Notes: generated by a model from the sequence alone, not told the origin. Positions 36,930 through 48,945 are shown, counted from the first letter of the stretch. The stretch is DNA of 64,000 nt from Choristoneura fumiferana (GCF_025370935.1 NC_133481.1:14794328-14858327); one strand, 5' to 3'. Program-made: numbers and translations.

Positions 36930-39341
36930 ACATCAGCAACAACAAACTAACAATACAAATAATGCTTCACGTCATCATCAAGAAATGCAAGTGAGTGCTA
37001 GTAAAGTAAATCTCATCGAAACATAAATGGGAAACAGAGCCAAGTTCAACACACACACAAACATCACGCCTGTATTCCCAAATGGGGTAGGCAGAGCACA
37101 CGAAACGTTACCACTTTGGAGCCACTTTTAGCAATTTTAGGTTTTAAGTTTGACAAAAAGTTCAATATTATTATATATGCCTTGATTGCTGAAGTTAACG
37201 ACAAAAAAAAGTACGATCAATGGTCAGTCCTGAAATTATTTTAAGTATAACCACTTAAAATATAATTTCTTCTTATAACTTAGGATAATATATTAAAGCC
37301 TAAGGTCGGACTTAGCTAGTTCTCATATACGAATTCAGTCATGGAAGAGCCCTATTGTTCGATGGCTAGTTTCTACCAGCAAGCCAAATTTTTGGAAGAA
37401 TGAAATACACAGCTTTAAAACTTGCGAAGTCTAATATAATTCGTTATAATACGTTATAAGTTGTTATAAAGCCTCGCACATCTCTGGTGGAAACAGCTGA
37501 GCGGAGCGAGGTGAAGTAAATGAAATGTTTCTATTGGTTAATGAAAAACACATTCTTTGCAACACATCCTCGCACATTATTGGTGGAAAAGCAGCTTTAT
37601 TTGAGCCACCGTTTTCGTCTTACTTAGAAAATGTACATCCTGATTTTACCTTATTCAACCAATTACACGAAATCTTTTGTGTATCTCTATCTACACCTCC
37701 TTCGCCCTTATTTGCAAACAGCACCATACTTATTCATTTGTTTTTCTACCAACTGTTGGCCACCCAACAAGCTCAGAATAACGCCAGCGCGCACCAAGGT
37801 CACCCGTCCCCACCCACCGTCAGCTCGACCCAGCATCACTACGCCACCATCAACTCTCCCATCAAAGTGCCGCAAGTCAGTTCAAGCACTGGCGGACCCG
37901 ATAGCACCTTCACGGTACCTGATGACGTCGGCATGGGCTTTGAAGGAGGCGTTCGAGTGCTGCAGAGCCTCGGAAATTGGTGAGATTTTTGACCATAAAG
38001 AAACGACTCAGTGCTCAGTATAATCTTGAGGATTTTTGATCCGATGAGCCGAGCGTTTATCCTAGTTAAGCTGAAACTCCTGCGTGATTTAAACGCAAAT
38101 GCCTTTATTTTAAATGTGTGCTACAAATAAGGTATTATATACGCCATCAATCGCATTCTTTAAAACATAATTACAAAATACGATAAATATTCAGGTGTTT
38201 TTTTAAGTTCCAAGTAAAGTAACATCGTTAAAATATCGGTACCAGGTCGCCAGAAGTAACAAACAACATTCCCAGGCCGAATTTGATCCCATTCACGGAG
38301 CCGTATGCTGAAGGAGGGTCAATGCACCCTGGGACCAGACTGAAAGCTTTGCAAGGCTCATCTGTAAGAAAACACCCAGCTATCAAACCCACCAGTTCTA
38401 CGAATGAAGGTATTGATAATAATATTTTTTACTCAGTTTCTAAAGTAGCCTCTGATTGTGAAGGGTTAGCTGTTTTTTTATCAAAAGTAGTTGTTTCAGG
38501 TAGCAAAGCGTTTGAATGCACCGTTTGCGGGAAAGGTCTAGCGCGTAAGGATAAATTGACGATCCACATGAGAATACATACTGGTAAGCGCACTTTTTAT
38601 ATATCTTTTTTGCCGAAAACTTTTAGTTTATATCAGTGATTATTTTAATGCCACTATCAACCGGAATTAGATGAACTTTGGTATGAGGAAAATTTGGGAC
38701 CCTGAGAAGGACATAACATAGTTTTTATCCCGGAAATTTGCATAGTTCCCGCGGCATAGCGATAAAAGAATTCTTGGCAGACAAAGCTGCGGGCAAATGA
38801 ACGGCAGTATGAACAAGTTTGTGAAAATAAAATGGAGCATTTACCCACATACACTTAATTTCTCCAATTGTAAAGATTTTTTTTCTATTAGATGTAAAAT
38901 TACATACAATATAATTAGGTACATAACATTTTTGATTACTTTTTTTTCAGGAGAGAAACCATACGTTTGTGAGGTTTGCAACAAAGCGTTTGCACGACGG
39001 GATAAACTGGTGCTTCATATGAATAAGCTAAAACATATAACACCCTCGAATATAGCGCCTTTGGGAAAACGAACCATCTCCATACCACGTAAGCCACCCT
39101 ACTTACGAAATCGATTAAAATACATGAATCTAGAAATAGAACTTCGCTAAGATTACAAATGTTTACTCAGTTGTTTATGAGCCACATTTAAATTCAAATT
39201 TAAATTCTGTTATTACTTTCAGCATTAAAACTCGACGACGTTAAACCACAACTAACAAAACAAGAGGACACAAAGCCGAGTCAGGCAGAAATAGCGGCTG
39301 CCGCTCAGCAGCAACAGCAACAACAGCAGCAACAACAACAA

Positions 39342-39373
<32 letters not shown>

Positions 39374-41259
39374 ACAACAACAACACACGCACCAACAGTC
39401 AATTCAGGTGTGCCAAGTACCTGGGCACAATTTCACGGTAAATTTCACTGAATATTACAAAATCAAAAAAAAAAAACAAATCAAATGCATGGTTTTGGTG
39501 ATCTTTGATTTGCATGCTTTTTATATAAATGTTTTACGTCATTTATGAAAAGTCTGAATGGCAAAAATTATGAAAACATGTTCGAGTGCTAATAATTTCG
39601 CACAAAAAATATCACTATAGCACTCGTTAACCTAAATACATAGCCTGCTTTATTTCTTTTACGATACGAATGGGTATCGGAGCTTGTTTCTGCTGATAAA
39701 TGACAATAATTGATGATGATGAATTAGAGTTAAGTTCAATAAGATGATATATCTATCAGCTTGACAATGTCTATGAATTCTGGTCACTGAAAATATTTAC
39801 TTATATCTAACATTGTCATCTCCAGAACACAAACCTGGTCCATACGAGTGCGACAGCAGCAGTGGCAGCGGCGACGGCTGGCATGGTGGTATCCTGGTCT
39901 TGTGAGCTTTGCGGCAGACTGTTTGCGACCAGGGAGGAGTGGAGCGCCCACGCCAAGTCCCACCTGCCAGATACCAAGTTGCTGCAAGATAAGATGCAGC
40001 AGGCGACGCATCAGGTCTGTGTTACGGTACGGATCGTGTTCTGTGTTCAGTGAAGAGTGAATGCTGATGTGGCAGTAACACAGAGAAATAGATACATTTC
40101 ACTTTGTTATAGAATTCGCTTTACCTATCCCAGTGCTTTGCTGTCTTGAAAGAGTAAAAAACTGGATAGTTTTCTATTCCGTAGGAATTTGAGAAAATTT
40201 CTATATGAACCTCTATTATCCTGAAGGATAAAGTTGTAGGAGCTTGTGAAACATTCGACCAGATAGTTACCACCACCTTAATTGCTGATCCTATCGCCTA
40301 GTAACGGTACTAGCGCTGCTGTATTTTGACATGGGGAGTAAAAACTGCTAAATGCTAATAAATACATACTTAAATATATCTTAAATATCCAAGACTCGAC
40401 CGTAAACATTCGTATTAATAGTCAGATCCTCTAACTACTTGACTATCCGGCCGTCCAGTAAGACAGCTGGTGAAATTACGGGCGCATGAGGTATTCTATC
40501 TTAGTCTTCTAGACTTCCAACCATGTGCAATGCTCTAGCATTGCTGGTATCCATGGGTGGCGCTGCTTAATTACTATTACTTGAAGATTGGTTTTTGGAG
40601 TCTTTTTGTATTTTTTTTTATTCCAACTCTAAACAACTTCCCAGCGCTGGTCTCTTTTTTTGGTTTTTCTGTGCATCTATGTTTCAGTTTGTATTTTCGA
40701 TACTATTACTTGACCACTTCCTCGTTTGCCACCCAAAGAGAAATTGACTCCATCGTAGTTAACGTTCTCAAGGTCTATCTGAGCAGTGGCAAATTGTTCA
40801 TACTAGACTGGAATGCCAGGTGTTTTTAACCCCTTGCGAAATATTATGTAAAATAGTTTGCGATTATTTCATCGAACTAACATCATAATTTTGCCATTAC
40901 AGCAACAAGAAAAAGTCCACTTATCCAACCAAGAGAAGCTACAGCTGCTTCATCATCACAACCAGAACCAGCAGATACTGAACGGGCACGGCATCGCAAC
41001 AGCCTCAGTATCCACCGCTACCGTGGTCAACGAAACCGCGAACGGTGGTGCTTACTTCACTCACGGACATACACACTACGCCCCAGAACGGCAACATACG
41101 CACGCACACCACTTGTGCTTGATGTGTAGACAAGAGTTCGCCGGCAAAGCGGAGTTTATGTTCCACGTCCGAGGACACTTCGAGGGGAAGGTCAGTGACA
41201 TCGCGGCTGCTGATGTGTTGGCGCGATCTCTTGTAGATAACTCTGGTTTGTGTACATGA
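22832..41259 (+). CDS. ZAD, polyglutamine and C2H2 zinc-finger transcription factor
   Basis: Exons by splice sites and phase: 22832-22981, 25524-25685, 36305-36567, 36826-36990, about 37777-37979, 38246-38409, 38500-38583, 38951-39088, 39223-39407 (or 39437), 39826-40014, 40903-41259; about 690 residues. The first two exons form a ZAD (CRLC ... KICERC), an insect zinc-binding dimerisation domain. Three exons carry glutamine tracts. Four C2H2 fingers follow: CTVCGKGLARKDKLTIHMRIH split by a TGEKPY linker across an intron, CEVCNKAFARRDKLVLHM, CELCGRLFATREEWSAHAKSH and CLMCRQEFAGKAEFMFHVRGH (the first and last shown only for pattern). It is probably a nuclear DNA-binding regulator; I cannot name an ortholog. 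The 36305 exon reads out of glutamine frame after 36490, apparently one base short. Start of the 37777 exon is uncertain. Confidence 0.85.
24390..24700 (+). mobile_element. Dispersed repeat, copy in ZAD intron 1
   Basis: TGACTGTACTTGCATTGCCA, 'TCGTACCAAATTTCAAGTCG' and 'GGCAATCCTGGCAGGACCAC' match the inverse of 8700-9045; ends in CTTGTAAAA-type sequence also seen near 29780. Confidence 0.5.
25365..25485. mobile_element. Short dispersed repeat, copy B
   Basis: Matches 7270-7395 (CCTTTGTGCTACTGATGTCA, CATTTCCATACAG, AGGTTCCACCCTGG). Ends about 40 bases before the ZAD exon 2 acceptor. Confidence 0.55.
27470..28075 (+). mobile_element. LINE-tail and dispersed-repeat patch
   Basis: (ATC)n then CAGCCGTAGGACGTCTACTG and 'TTGGACATAGGCCCCAAGAT' mark an RTE-like LINE 3' region. 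The motif GTCAGTTGC-TTGAACTGCAAGC occurs twice, at about 27597 and 28035. Confidence 0.45.
29190..29470 (+). repeat. Two-copy tandem repeat, about 165-bp spacing
   Basis: 'GCATAACTTTTTACAGAGTA', 'GATTCTTTTTTTATTGG/AATTCTTTTTTTATTAG', GGGTATACC and AAGGGTAGGAAAA/AAGGGTGAGGAAA appear in the same order from 29190 and from 29356. Confidence 0.6.
29490..29650. mobile_element. ACCGACTTCAAAAAAGG element fragment
   Basis: 'GTAGTCGGTGCCTCAGCACG', AGCCAGGAGGAGTG and 'GTAGACGACTATAGGTCCAC' are the inner part of the element at 18335-18884. Confidence 0.55.
30312..30528 (-). mobile_element. Helitron-like element, minus orientation
   Basis: From ACTGGCCGTTACCCGC to 'CGTATTTATAATATTAGTGG', the inverse of the element at 50386-50626, with 'GTTCCGGGATAAAAACTATC' inside. 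A short LINE-like scrap (GGCCTGTGCCCAGCAGTG) lies just before. Confidence 0.65.
30868..30995. mobile_element. Palindromic MITE, CTACTACGAA family, copy 3
   Basis: GACTACTACGAAACTCCACT at left and GGTTTCGTAGTAGCC at right are inverse; 'TACGAGAGCGAGAGGGACGC' inside. Confidence 0.7.
32440..33420 (+). mobile_element. Cluster of Helitron-like and related decayed repeats
   Basis: A first unit ends GGGGCGAAGCCGCGGGTAAC then AGCTAGTAG (about 32640). A second begins near 'AAAAGAAGAAACTGACTGGC' and ends 'GAGCGAAGCAGCGGGCAAAA' (about 33415). A 20-odd base motif (AAGTAACAGCTAAAAATAATT) is repeated at 32790-32875. Confidence 0.45.
33485..33670 (+). mobile_element. tRNA-derived SINE, 3' part
   Basis: 'CGAATGTTTGTTCTCGGGTC', 'TATCCGTTGCTTAGTAGG', TTTGGGACTAGGTCAATTGG and an ATTTATTT tail; head missing. 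Confidence 0.75.
33740..34370. mobile_element. ACCGACTTCAAAAAAGG element, copy 3
   Basis: Begins near AAAACCGACTCAACCC, contains 'CACTCCTGCTGGCTCGTGC' and ends 'CTCCTTTTTTGAAGTCGGTT'; same internal order as 18335-18884. Confidence 0.65.
36419..36567 (+). repeat. CAA/CAG coding tract 1 (Q, then N/S as written)
   Basis: Mixed CAA and CAG codons encode glutamines from the exon start; at 36491 a CAC shifts the reading so the remaining repeat gives Asn and Ser until the donor at 36568. Confidence 0.9.
36847..36955 (+). repeat. CAA/CAG coding tract 2
   Basis: Interrupted CAA/CAG run in the exon at 36826-36990, giving EKFELIK followed by glutamines when read in phase 0. It follows tract 1 after a 258-base intron. 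Confidence 0.9.
37480..37600. mobile_element. MITE fragment (GTGCGAGG...GGTGGAAA type)
   Basis: CTCGCACATCTCTGGTGGAA, 'CATCCTCGCACATTATTGGT' and GGAAAAGCAGC match parts of 51943-52190. Close to the ZAD exon at 37777. Confidence 0.5.
38700..38800 (+). mobile_element. Helitron-like fragment in zinc-finger intron
   Basis: 'CATAGTTTTTATCCCGGAAA', CATAGTTCCCGCGGCATAGC and GCTGCGGGCAAATGA follow the order of 50386-50626. Confidence 0.5.
39306..39384 (+). repeat. CAA/CAG coding tract 3
   Basis: Glutamine run after AEIAAAA in the exon beginning at 39223, ahead of THQQSIQ and the exon end. Confidence 0.9.
40360..40460 (-). mobile_element. SINE fragment, minus orientation
   Basis: 'TCCAAGACTCGACCGTAAAC', ATTCGTATTAATAG and a tRNA-head-like 'TCTAACTACTTGACTATCCG' are inverse pieces of the SINE with the middle deleted. 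Confidence 0.5.
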
Positions 41260-42400
41260 GCCCAGCCCGCGCCCAGCGCGTTCCCTAGCGACGGCTGCGG
41301 CAAGGGCGTGATACAGGATGATACCATCATGCTCAAATTCTGAGACATAAGTGATGACGAGTTCTCGTGCTTCGTGACAAGTGATGTGTTGAGGTAGCCC
41401 GAGCTCGTCATGGACATAGACTAAGTTCTTTGGCTGGACAAATTACAAGTTGGCTTATTAACATTAACTGCTGTGCTATGCTACGATTTGATACAAGGGA
41501 TCATTTTGCAAAAACTTATGATCTACTCTTCCCTAAGATACATATGTTATGTGCGTTACTATGCACCTGTTTGCTATACACATTTTGCGATTAGCAAGTT
41601 TTATTGTTCAAAAATCTCACTTCTTTGTAAAAATATTCTTCAGTAAAAAGATATTTTGATTGTTTTGGATAGCAGTGAAGTAATACGCTGCATGTAGTCT
41701 TGTCATTGGCCAGTCTCCAATAAATATAAATTCATATGTAAAATATTAGTAATGCTAGAAAATGTACTTTTTTAAATGTGAATTCGACAATGTGAATACT
41801 AACGGTATATTAATGTATTACGGTATAAAAGTTCAAAACTTTTGAGTAAAAGTTAAAGCAACAAGTCTTCAAATTTAACGTAGAACATATTTCCGAAACT
41901 TCTTTCTAATACAACGGTGGTTTCTTGCATTAAAAACAAAACTAGATACTAAAAGATCTGTAAAAGAAAAATCGAGTTCATAAATATATGAGCATACCTA
42001 CCCAAGGTTTCAATTCAATGTACATAAAAAGCACATATTATACAGATGTATAAACAGATATATCAATTGAAAATATGTGCACATATCAACTGTCATATTC
42101 TCATATTAATCTGACCAAGCCTAATAAAATATGTAAGCAACTGAAAACTGAGAAATGTATATACTTACTAATATTTTTCAAAATGAAATGCTCATAATAT
42201 ATTTATGAACTCAACAGTAAATTAAAGTGACATTGGAATTTGATATTTTAAGCACCTTTTATATCAAAACACAAATTTGAAATTGGTTATACATTTTAAT
42301 TTATGTAAATATTAGATTTATGGTCGGGCCAATAATCAAGATTTGTACATAGCTGTACATAAAAATGTTTGATAGAATCCGACTGCGTCGCTTTATTTAT
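41260..42400 (+). terminator. 3' UTR region of the zinc-finger gene
   Basis: AT-rich sequence after the stop codon, with possible AATAAA-type poly(A) signals, for example at 41719-41724. No other coding sequence is visible. Which signal is used cannot be read from sequence. Confidence 0.4.
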
Positions 42401-45400
42401 AATTTCTAGTATTAAACTATCTAGTCTAGTCGCGGTTTTTTTAAAACCAAAGGATGAGTGCATCTAGTCATTGCGTATTCTATAGCTAGTTACTAAAAAA
42501 TTGTAAAAAGTTATTTTTGTATTTAGATTTAGTTATTAGAGTATTAATTTGGTAGGGATTTTAATCTTAAAAATGTTCGGGGAGCTGGCAACCACATCAT
42601 GACAACTGTCCAAAAGGAGCTTAAGAAAAAAAAGTATTAATTAGTTTATTTGTTTTTATTACTTATTACGTCAATGCTCATTTATGCAATATCTAGCCAT
42701 CATAAAATTGCTGATATATTTGAATTTGATTTCTTCGTGTAAGTTCCCCGGACAATTGTTCTAGTGCTTCTAGTCTTAACAAATTAAGTATAGCTAATAA
42801 AACTGTAAAGGACGGTGAACAGATACAGTCTAGTGGCAGTAGCTTCTGAGAAGAGATAAGTATTTGGGACCCTGAAAGGTAGGTACTTAGTTCTAAATAC
42901 TCGGGCGACTAACTAAACTAATGACTACTAAATGACTAATTAAACTAAATTTAGCGTGATCAAAATTCTTGCGACTAGTTTTTTCCGTTGTGCACGTGGA
43001 ATACTAATGATGTTTAACAGAGTGACCAAAGTGCTCAAAGATTCGCTCTTTAGTCGTTTTTTAAACTTCAGCTTTCATACAGACATGACTACGGGCTCCG
43101 ACCTTTAGTCGTCTGTAAAACTAACTAAAATCACATGTTTTTCTAATAATCATATTAAACAAACCACTCTCCTAATCAGCACTGATATAACGCTTAGCCT
43201 CGTCGGCTTAAAATATCGTAGTAGTTTAATCTCTAAAACAAATCCAATAAAGGCAGGTCCCCAACAAGGTGAACTGATAAGTTGTTTATAACTACGTCAA
43301 TGTCCTAAGTCTAGAAATAACGTAATGAACGAACACAAAGACAATTAGCGTAGTTGAGTTTGAAATATGAGTAGGTAGAGTGATAAAAACACCTCTAATT
43401 ATTTTGGTCAACTAGTCGAAAATTTTGTCAACGGTAATTTTATAGCTTATTTAGTAGGTATATTTTCAAGATGCGGTTACAAAAATCGGTCCCCTGTCCG
43501 GAAATTGTGTCATTCATAGTCATTAGTGACTCTTCTAGTCCATTTTACGTTTTTGTAGAAATACCTACTAAAATGGATAAAGTAATGATCACTGTGAAAT
43601 CTGCTCACCGTACTTTTTCAACGGCATCTGATGCTTCATGAATCAAACCCATTTGTTGTTTGGGTCGTATTTTCGAAAGCAATGAAAGATAAACTATTCC
43701 TTCGATGTTACTACAGCTACGTTAATTTTCACATTGTTTTACTATTAACGATTTTTAAACTAGATCAGTTATTTTTGGTATACAAGCAAAGATAGCCCAC
43801 ATTGTACTTCCGATCAGTCATAATAGATAGGTACCTATCGCCCAAGCAACCATTAAATTTGGGTGGAAGCGTAGTACCTAACTATTAGGTACTTCTTAAA
43901 CACGGATGCCAAAATAGTTGAGCACCCATAGATAGCCGAAATCACATCTACCTACTTATTTTACCGATTGTGGTTTACCTGAAAGTATTTTTTGAATTCT
44001 AAAGATTTTCTATCGGATAAAAGTACGTCAACACAGATTTAGATAAATGTACGCGCAATATCTCTTGGAGATAATAATTAGTGCAAACATTTATCGTGCT
44101 GTATCATAAATATTACATTCTGTTTCGCACAGGAACGTAATGCCTCCAGCGTAATATATCGGAAGATGACATCATGACTTCTCGACCAAGGATCGGAAAA
44201 ACACCCATAAAAACTTAACCCTGTTCCGTATAATAGCAAAAACTTCCTTGCGATATTGCAATATGCTCCTGTGACATCTGTAGAATGAGAACAACTTCTT
44301 GGTTTTATGAATGAGTTCTAAATTATACTCGTACCTATCTATCTAATCTAAAACATTTAAACGAACAATTCTTGTATACCTAGTAGTAGATCTCGATACG
44401 GCTCTAACAATTTCGTTGAAAATTGCTATGTAGAGTTTTCGTAGGCGTCAATCGACCTACTTGGTCTTATCCCCGTGTTTTGGAGCGAATCTTGGTCAAT
44501 CAGGTACTTTTTAAAACTCTTTCTTCCCATAATTACTACCACTCTCTGGACTAAGACTAAAACCTACATACTCTTCTAGTCTAGTCTGCTCGTTATCATC
44601 ATTCGAGTTAATCACGGCCGCTACAATGTGGCCGAAACGGGCCATTTGTTTCAAGAGGCTGCATTGCTTTTCATTGTATCTGTATACCGGAGGGTGCGTA
44701 TAGGTGTATGCATCCTTTTAATTATACATTATACTTAGGTTTCATTCTGTATACATATATCAGAGTCTGTTCTCTACTTTATTTTGTGCTTTTATTTAGT
44801 GCACTTTGCATTCCTTTCCCGGCGCCCACGTTGCAAAATATAGAGTGAATTTAGTAGTGTAGCCCCGAGAGTGGTAGTAAAATGATTATGATTCCTAAAT
44901 TGCTATACACTTAGGAATGAGGTGAAATGACGGAGCCGCGGAGGTTTTTCCCGTCTTTGAATCTGTTTCTAAAGCCCAGTTTAGACCTGCAAGAAAAATC
45001 ATGCAAGTTGCATTACATTGCGAGGCCGTCAAGCAACAAGATTGTAGTGGTCAATCGAGCATCGTATTGTACCTAATGCTACTTGCACGATTTTTCTTGC
45101 AGGTCTAAACTGGGCTTTATGTTTGACGAGCAATTTATGCATGTCCAGGTTCACAATAACTTTAAAATCTATTTCTCTTTTCTATGTAAAAGAATACCAA
45201 GGCTATATCACACTTAATATAGTAGAGCCGCATACGGTTATCTTTCGTATTCTCGGCCGATGGCTAGTTTGGTGTTTAGTTGATTTTAGTTTAGTCAAGA
45301 ACATTGGATTTCTCTCCTCTCTGTCAGATAAACTGTTGTTTGTAGCATCGAATGAATATGTTGGTGTACGAGTAGTTGTAAGATGGTCCGATGCGACGTT

Positions 45401-48400
45401 CGTATGCAGTATGCAAAAAAACTGTTTATTATCTAATAGAATCGAGACAGATTTTTGTTCAGATCGACTTCGTGAACACTTGTCAAGTTAATTTTAACGT
45501 TTTTTTTCTTGCCAGACTCACAAAGTACTCCCTTTTTTACTGTTTTAACCAGATATTACTGTACTAGCGCAATAGTCTTGGGAAGGTAGCATTATTGAAA
45601 CTTTTTCACTCACGATTATAAGTCAGGACTAGTCCGACTAGTTTCGATCTTTTCAGCATATCCTTTTCTTAGGTGGTTGATAATCGTGAGTTGGTCTAGT
45701 TTTTTTTCACTTAAAATAATCAATTTTAATCCCGAGCACTGGTTTTTATTATCGAATTTGCATAAACTGCACACGGACTGCGCTAGGAATGAATTTGAGC
45801 GAAATGCCAAATCAGAGCACGATGGAAGTTACAAATTTGAGTAGGCATAGGTTTGTAGGCGCACGCGTCGATAGGAGGGACATGTATGCAATACATTCAA
45901 TAGATACATTAGAACACATTTACTTGATAAGCTAAACGCACACGTCAGACGAATGTTTAATAACATTAAGGAGATAGTGAATATAATTTGCATCGACAGT
46001 CAATAGCTTAGCTAATGCGGGATCTTTTAATTATATAGTTAGCCTGGTGTCCAATATAAGTATCTGTCTTTTGTTATGAATAAAAATATGTAAATGTTCA
46101 GTGTCGTTTCAGTGTCGTTTCTCATTTATATAATATCTCATTATTTGTCTAGAACGGCGTGCATTTGTTTCTGTACAACAGGGCCATCTATTGTAAACAA
46201 ATTATAAAGCAAAACAGCTAGTATATAATAATAAGGTAGAAAGTTGACACCGACAGACATTACTATTACTGTAGTAAAAATAATAAAAAACTTTATTTTA
46301 GCCCATAAAACCGGATTAATTTTGAACTAACAAGTGTAAAATTAGTCAAGCAACCATTTTCTATATGACCAAGTTCTAGCTGCTAACTATACTGTATATT
46401 GGATGCCTTAGTAATTAAAATATTTGAGACTATTTTTATTTACCATGTAGGTATAAGTTAGCTATAATAGTTCGCTTTCAATATGATCTCAAAATCTAGT
46501 CGTAACGAGGTAAAAGCTTCAACATTGTGGACGGTGTGTGAATGCGATGAATCTAAGACGTCGTTTCTGACGGAAAAGATATTTAAACTTGACTGTATAA
46601 CGCTACCAGCCGTGCCATGAAACTATTTACTTTTATGTAGAAGAAGAGACCAGCTGGTAATTTTAAGCAATGTTCTTTATATGCCTTTGTCGTGCATTCA
46701 TTCGCTATATAAAATGACGTTCAGTCGTTTAAATATGATTTTTACAGTAAAAAAGGAGCTAAAATAGCCTTAAAGAATCTTCAAGTACCTTTTTTGTTAG
46801 ATTTGACGTCAGCAACTGTATAACTACCTACATTAATTTATACATTTATTAATTAATTAATTTGCGCTGTTCTAAAGTCTGAAAACGAAACCTAATAGTA
46901 GGTACATTATTGCAGGGGCCGCGAAAAAGCAATTCGTGGATGGGTACCTAGAGTCTGACGGACGAAGCGTAGCGAATCCACGAATTGCCATTTCCGCTGA
47001 GGCATATAAATACGAGTATAGTGCTTTTCTCCAATAATGCGAGGAAATAAAGCAAAATTATTAAAATATTAACTAAATGCTTGGACACGGCTTCAAAATT
47101 TAAAGTTTATGCCCTCATACTTTCCCGCGATACTTGTTTTTTTTTTGACGTGCATGACAAGACTCATAATGCCATTTCATTAGAAATAATAATTTAATTT
47201 TAGAAATGTATTATATTTATATTAATAAAAAAATATAAAGTTAAATGCAATGAAGCTTTGTATAACTAAATTACAGTTCAAAGTGCTACTGATCGCTTTT
47301 TAGTTAATGCAGCCTTTTTCTTTTGTTACCATTTTTTAAAAACAAAAAAGGTAGAAGGACTTTGATCTTCAAGAATATTTGGCTGTTTAGATTTGGTTTA
47401 GATTGACTTATCGTAGCATTTTCACTTTAAATTTCGTCACTATTAAAAAAAACTAGTACCTCAAAATAGATAAATATTGAGAATAAACTTTATGAACATT
47501 ACGTCAAGGTTCAATTTTGTTGACATCTTGGTTTTAGATAGGTACGACATTTTTTCAACGTAGTGACGATTTGATTAAATCGGCCATACTGATACTTGAA
47601 TGCATATATAGACAACATTCTACATGTTTCTGTTTTTTTCTTAATGCTAATTGTGTGCAAAAGGTGAAGTATTCATTCAACTGTAGTATATAAACTGGAA
47701 CTGCAAGTGAATATGAGAGTAGATGATTTTGCATTTTGGGCCAACGAGAAATAATCTTGGTCTACGATGGTAGAAATAGTGGAAGACGTGTAAATGAGCC
47801 ATAATTTAATTATAACTAAGTGTAGAGGCATATTGCGACTGTAAATAAATTTAGAAATATTTAAACGTGGATTGTAATAGCAAGTTTGCTTCGGAGAATG
47901 GAATCCGTTAGTTAACAATAGACATACCAAAAATATTTATAACAAATGTACAAAATAATTTTAAGAAGAATTGATGTAAGTTAATAGTAATTTAAAAAGC
48001 ATTCTCTATTGTTTCTGCAATTTCATTATGAAGTGAAATTGAAAATAAATAATTTCTTGTCTGACGAAATGAGATTGGAAATTTACCGATAGATGTTGTA
48101 ATAAAAAAACTCGCCATAAAATGTTATTTTATGCGCAGAAACAACTGGTTTCCAAAATATAGGGCTAAGTAAGAATAATTAAAGCATTTGAAGGTAAAGA
48201 AATTGTTCGCTCAGGACCGAAATTCATATTAAATAATAGTTCTAGCATAATTATGGTATGTTTTATGCCAGACTAATTTTCACATATAACAGGGCTCAGT
48301 TAAGTATTTCAAATTTAATACATTGCTTTACGCAAATGAATCTGCACGGCCTTTGAAGACAAAGCCTGTGTTTGCAGACCATCTGCGGAAGATATTTTTT

Positions 48401-48655
48401 TGATAACAAACTTTTTTAGAACGATTTATGTAAACAATATACCCTTTGATGAATTATACCCATAGCTCAAATAACAAATATTCTGAGAATAAATGCCAGT
48501 AATTATCTTTTTTTTTTGCTGTCCAAATGTGCATTTTGTACTATTTAATACAATAATTGTATAGAATAGGTATTAAATAATTTATACACTGTTGGAAATA
48601 TCTATGCTTTTCACTTCTCTTACAGTGTTATTTTTTATTTTCGTTAACTTTAAGG
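42401..48655. other. Long intergenic stretch without recognised genes
   Basis: About 6 kb of AT-rich sequence. Apart from the palindrome at 44971-45118 and a short imperfect one near 46915-46995 I recognise no mobile element, exon or RNA gene. Open frames are short and lack coding character. It could hold an extended 3' UTR, a non-coding RNA or enhancers. Confidence 0.4.
44971..45118. mobile_element. MITE with about 35-bp inverted repeats
   Basis: AAAGCCCAGTTTAGACCTGC, then AAGAAAAATC, is mirrored by GATTTTTCTTGCAGG to 'TCTAAACTGGGCTTT'. Total 148 bases. Confidence 0.75.
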
Positions 48656-48659
48656 AATA

Positions 48660-48945
48660 ATAATAAATAAATAATAAATATAAATAAATATCATGGGACA
48701 CTTACACTTGACACCAATTGACCTAGTCCCAAACTAAGCAAAGCTTGTACTATGGGTACTAGGCAACGGATAAACATACTTATATAGAGAAATCTAGAGA
48801 AATACATACTTAAATACATATTAAACAACCAAGACCCGATAGCAAACATTCGTATTATTCATACAAATATCTGCCCCGGCCGGGGATCGAACCTCGGGAC
48901 CTCAAGCTTTGTAGTCAGTTTCTCTAACCACTTAGCCATCTGGTA
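48660..48945 (-). mobile_element. Near-full-length tRNA-derived SINE, minus orientation
   Basis: Inverse of 16804-17030: tail, 'ATTGACCTAGTCCCAAACTA', ACCAAGACCCGATAGC, and head with inverse B-box GGGATCGAACC and A-box region CCACTTAGCCAT. Confidence 0.75.

Noticed and set aside
37525..37776. Extension of the ZAD exon at 37777 leftward through an open frame
   Set aside because: The leftward part includes a MITE fragment and pyrimidine-rich intron-like sequence; phase from the previous exon fits a start at 37777 better, though this is not certain.
38364..38499. Splicing of the ZAD gene from GTAAGA at 38364 to the acceptor at 38499
   Set aside because: It would throw the first zinc finger out of frame; the GTATTG donor at 38410 keeps frame.
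48885..48945. Second tRNA-like head
   Set aside because: Same SINE family in minus orientation.
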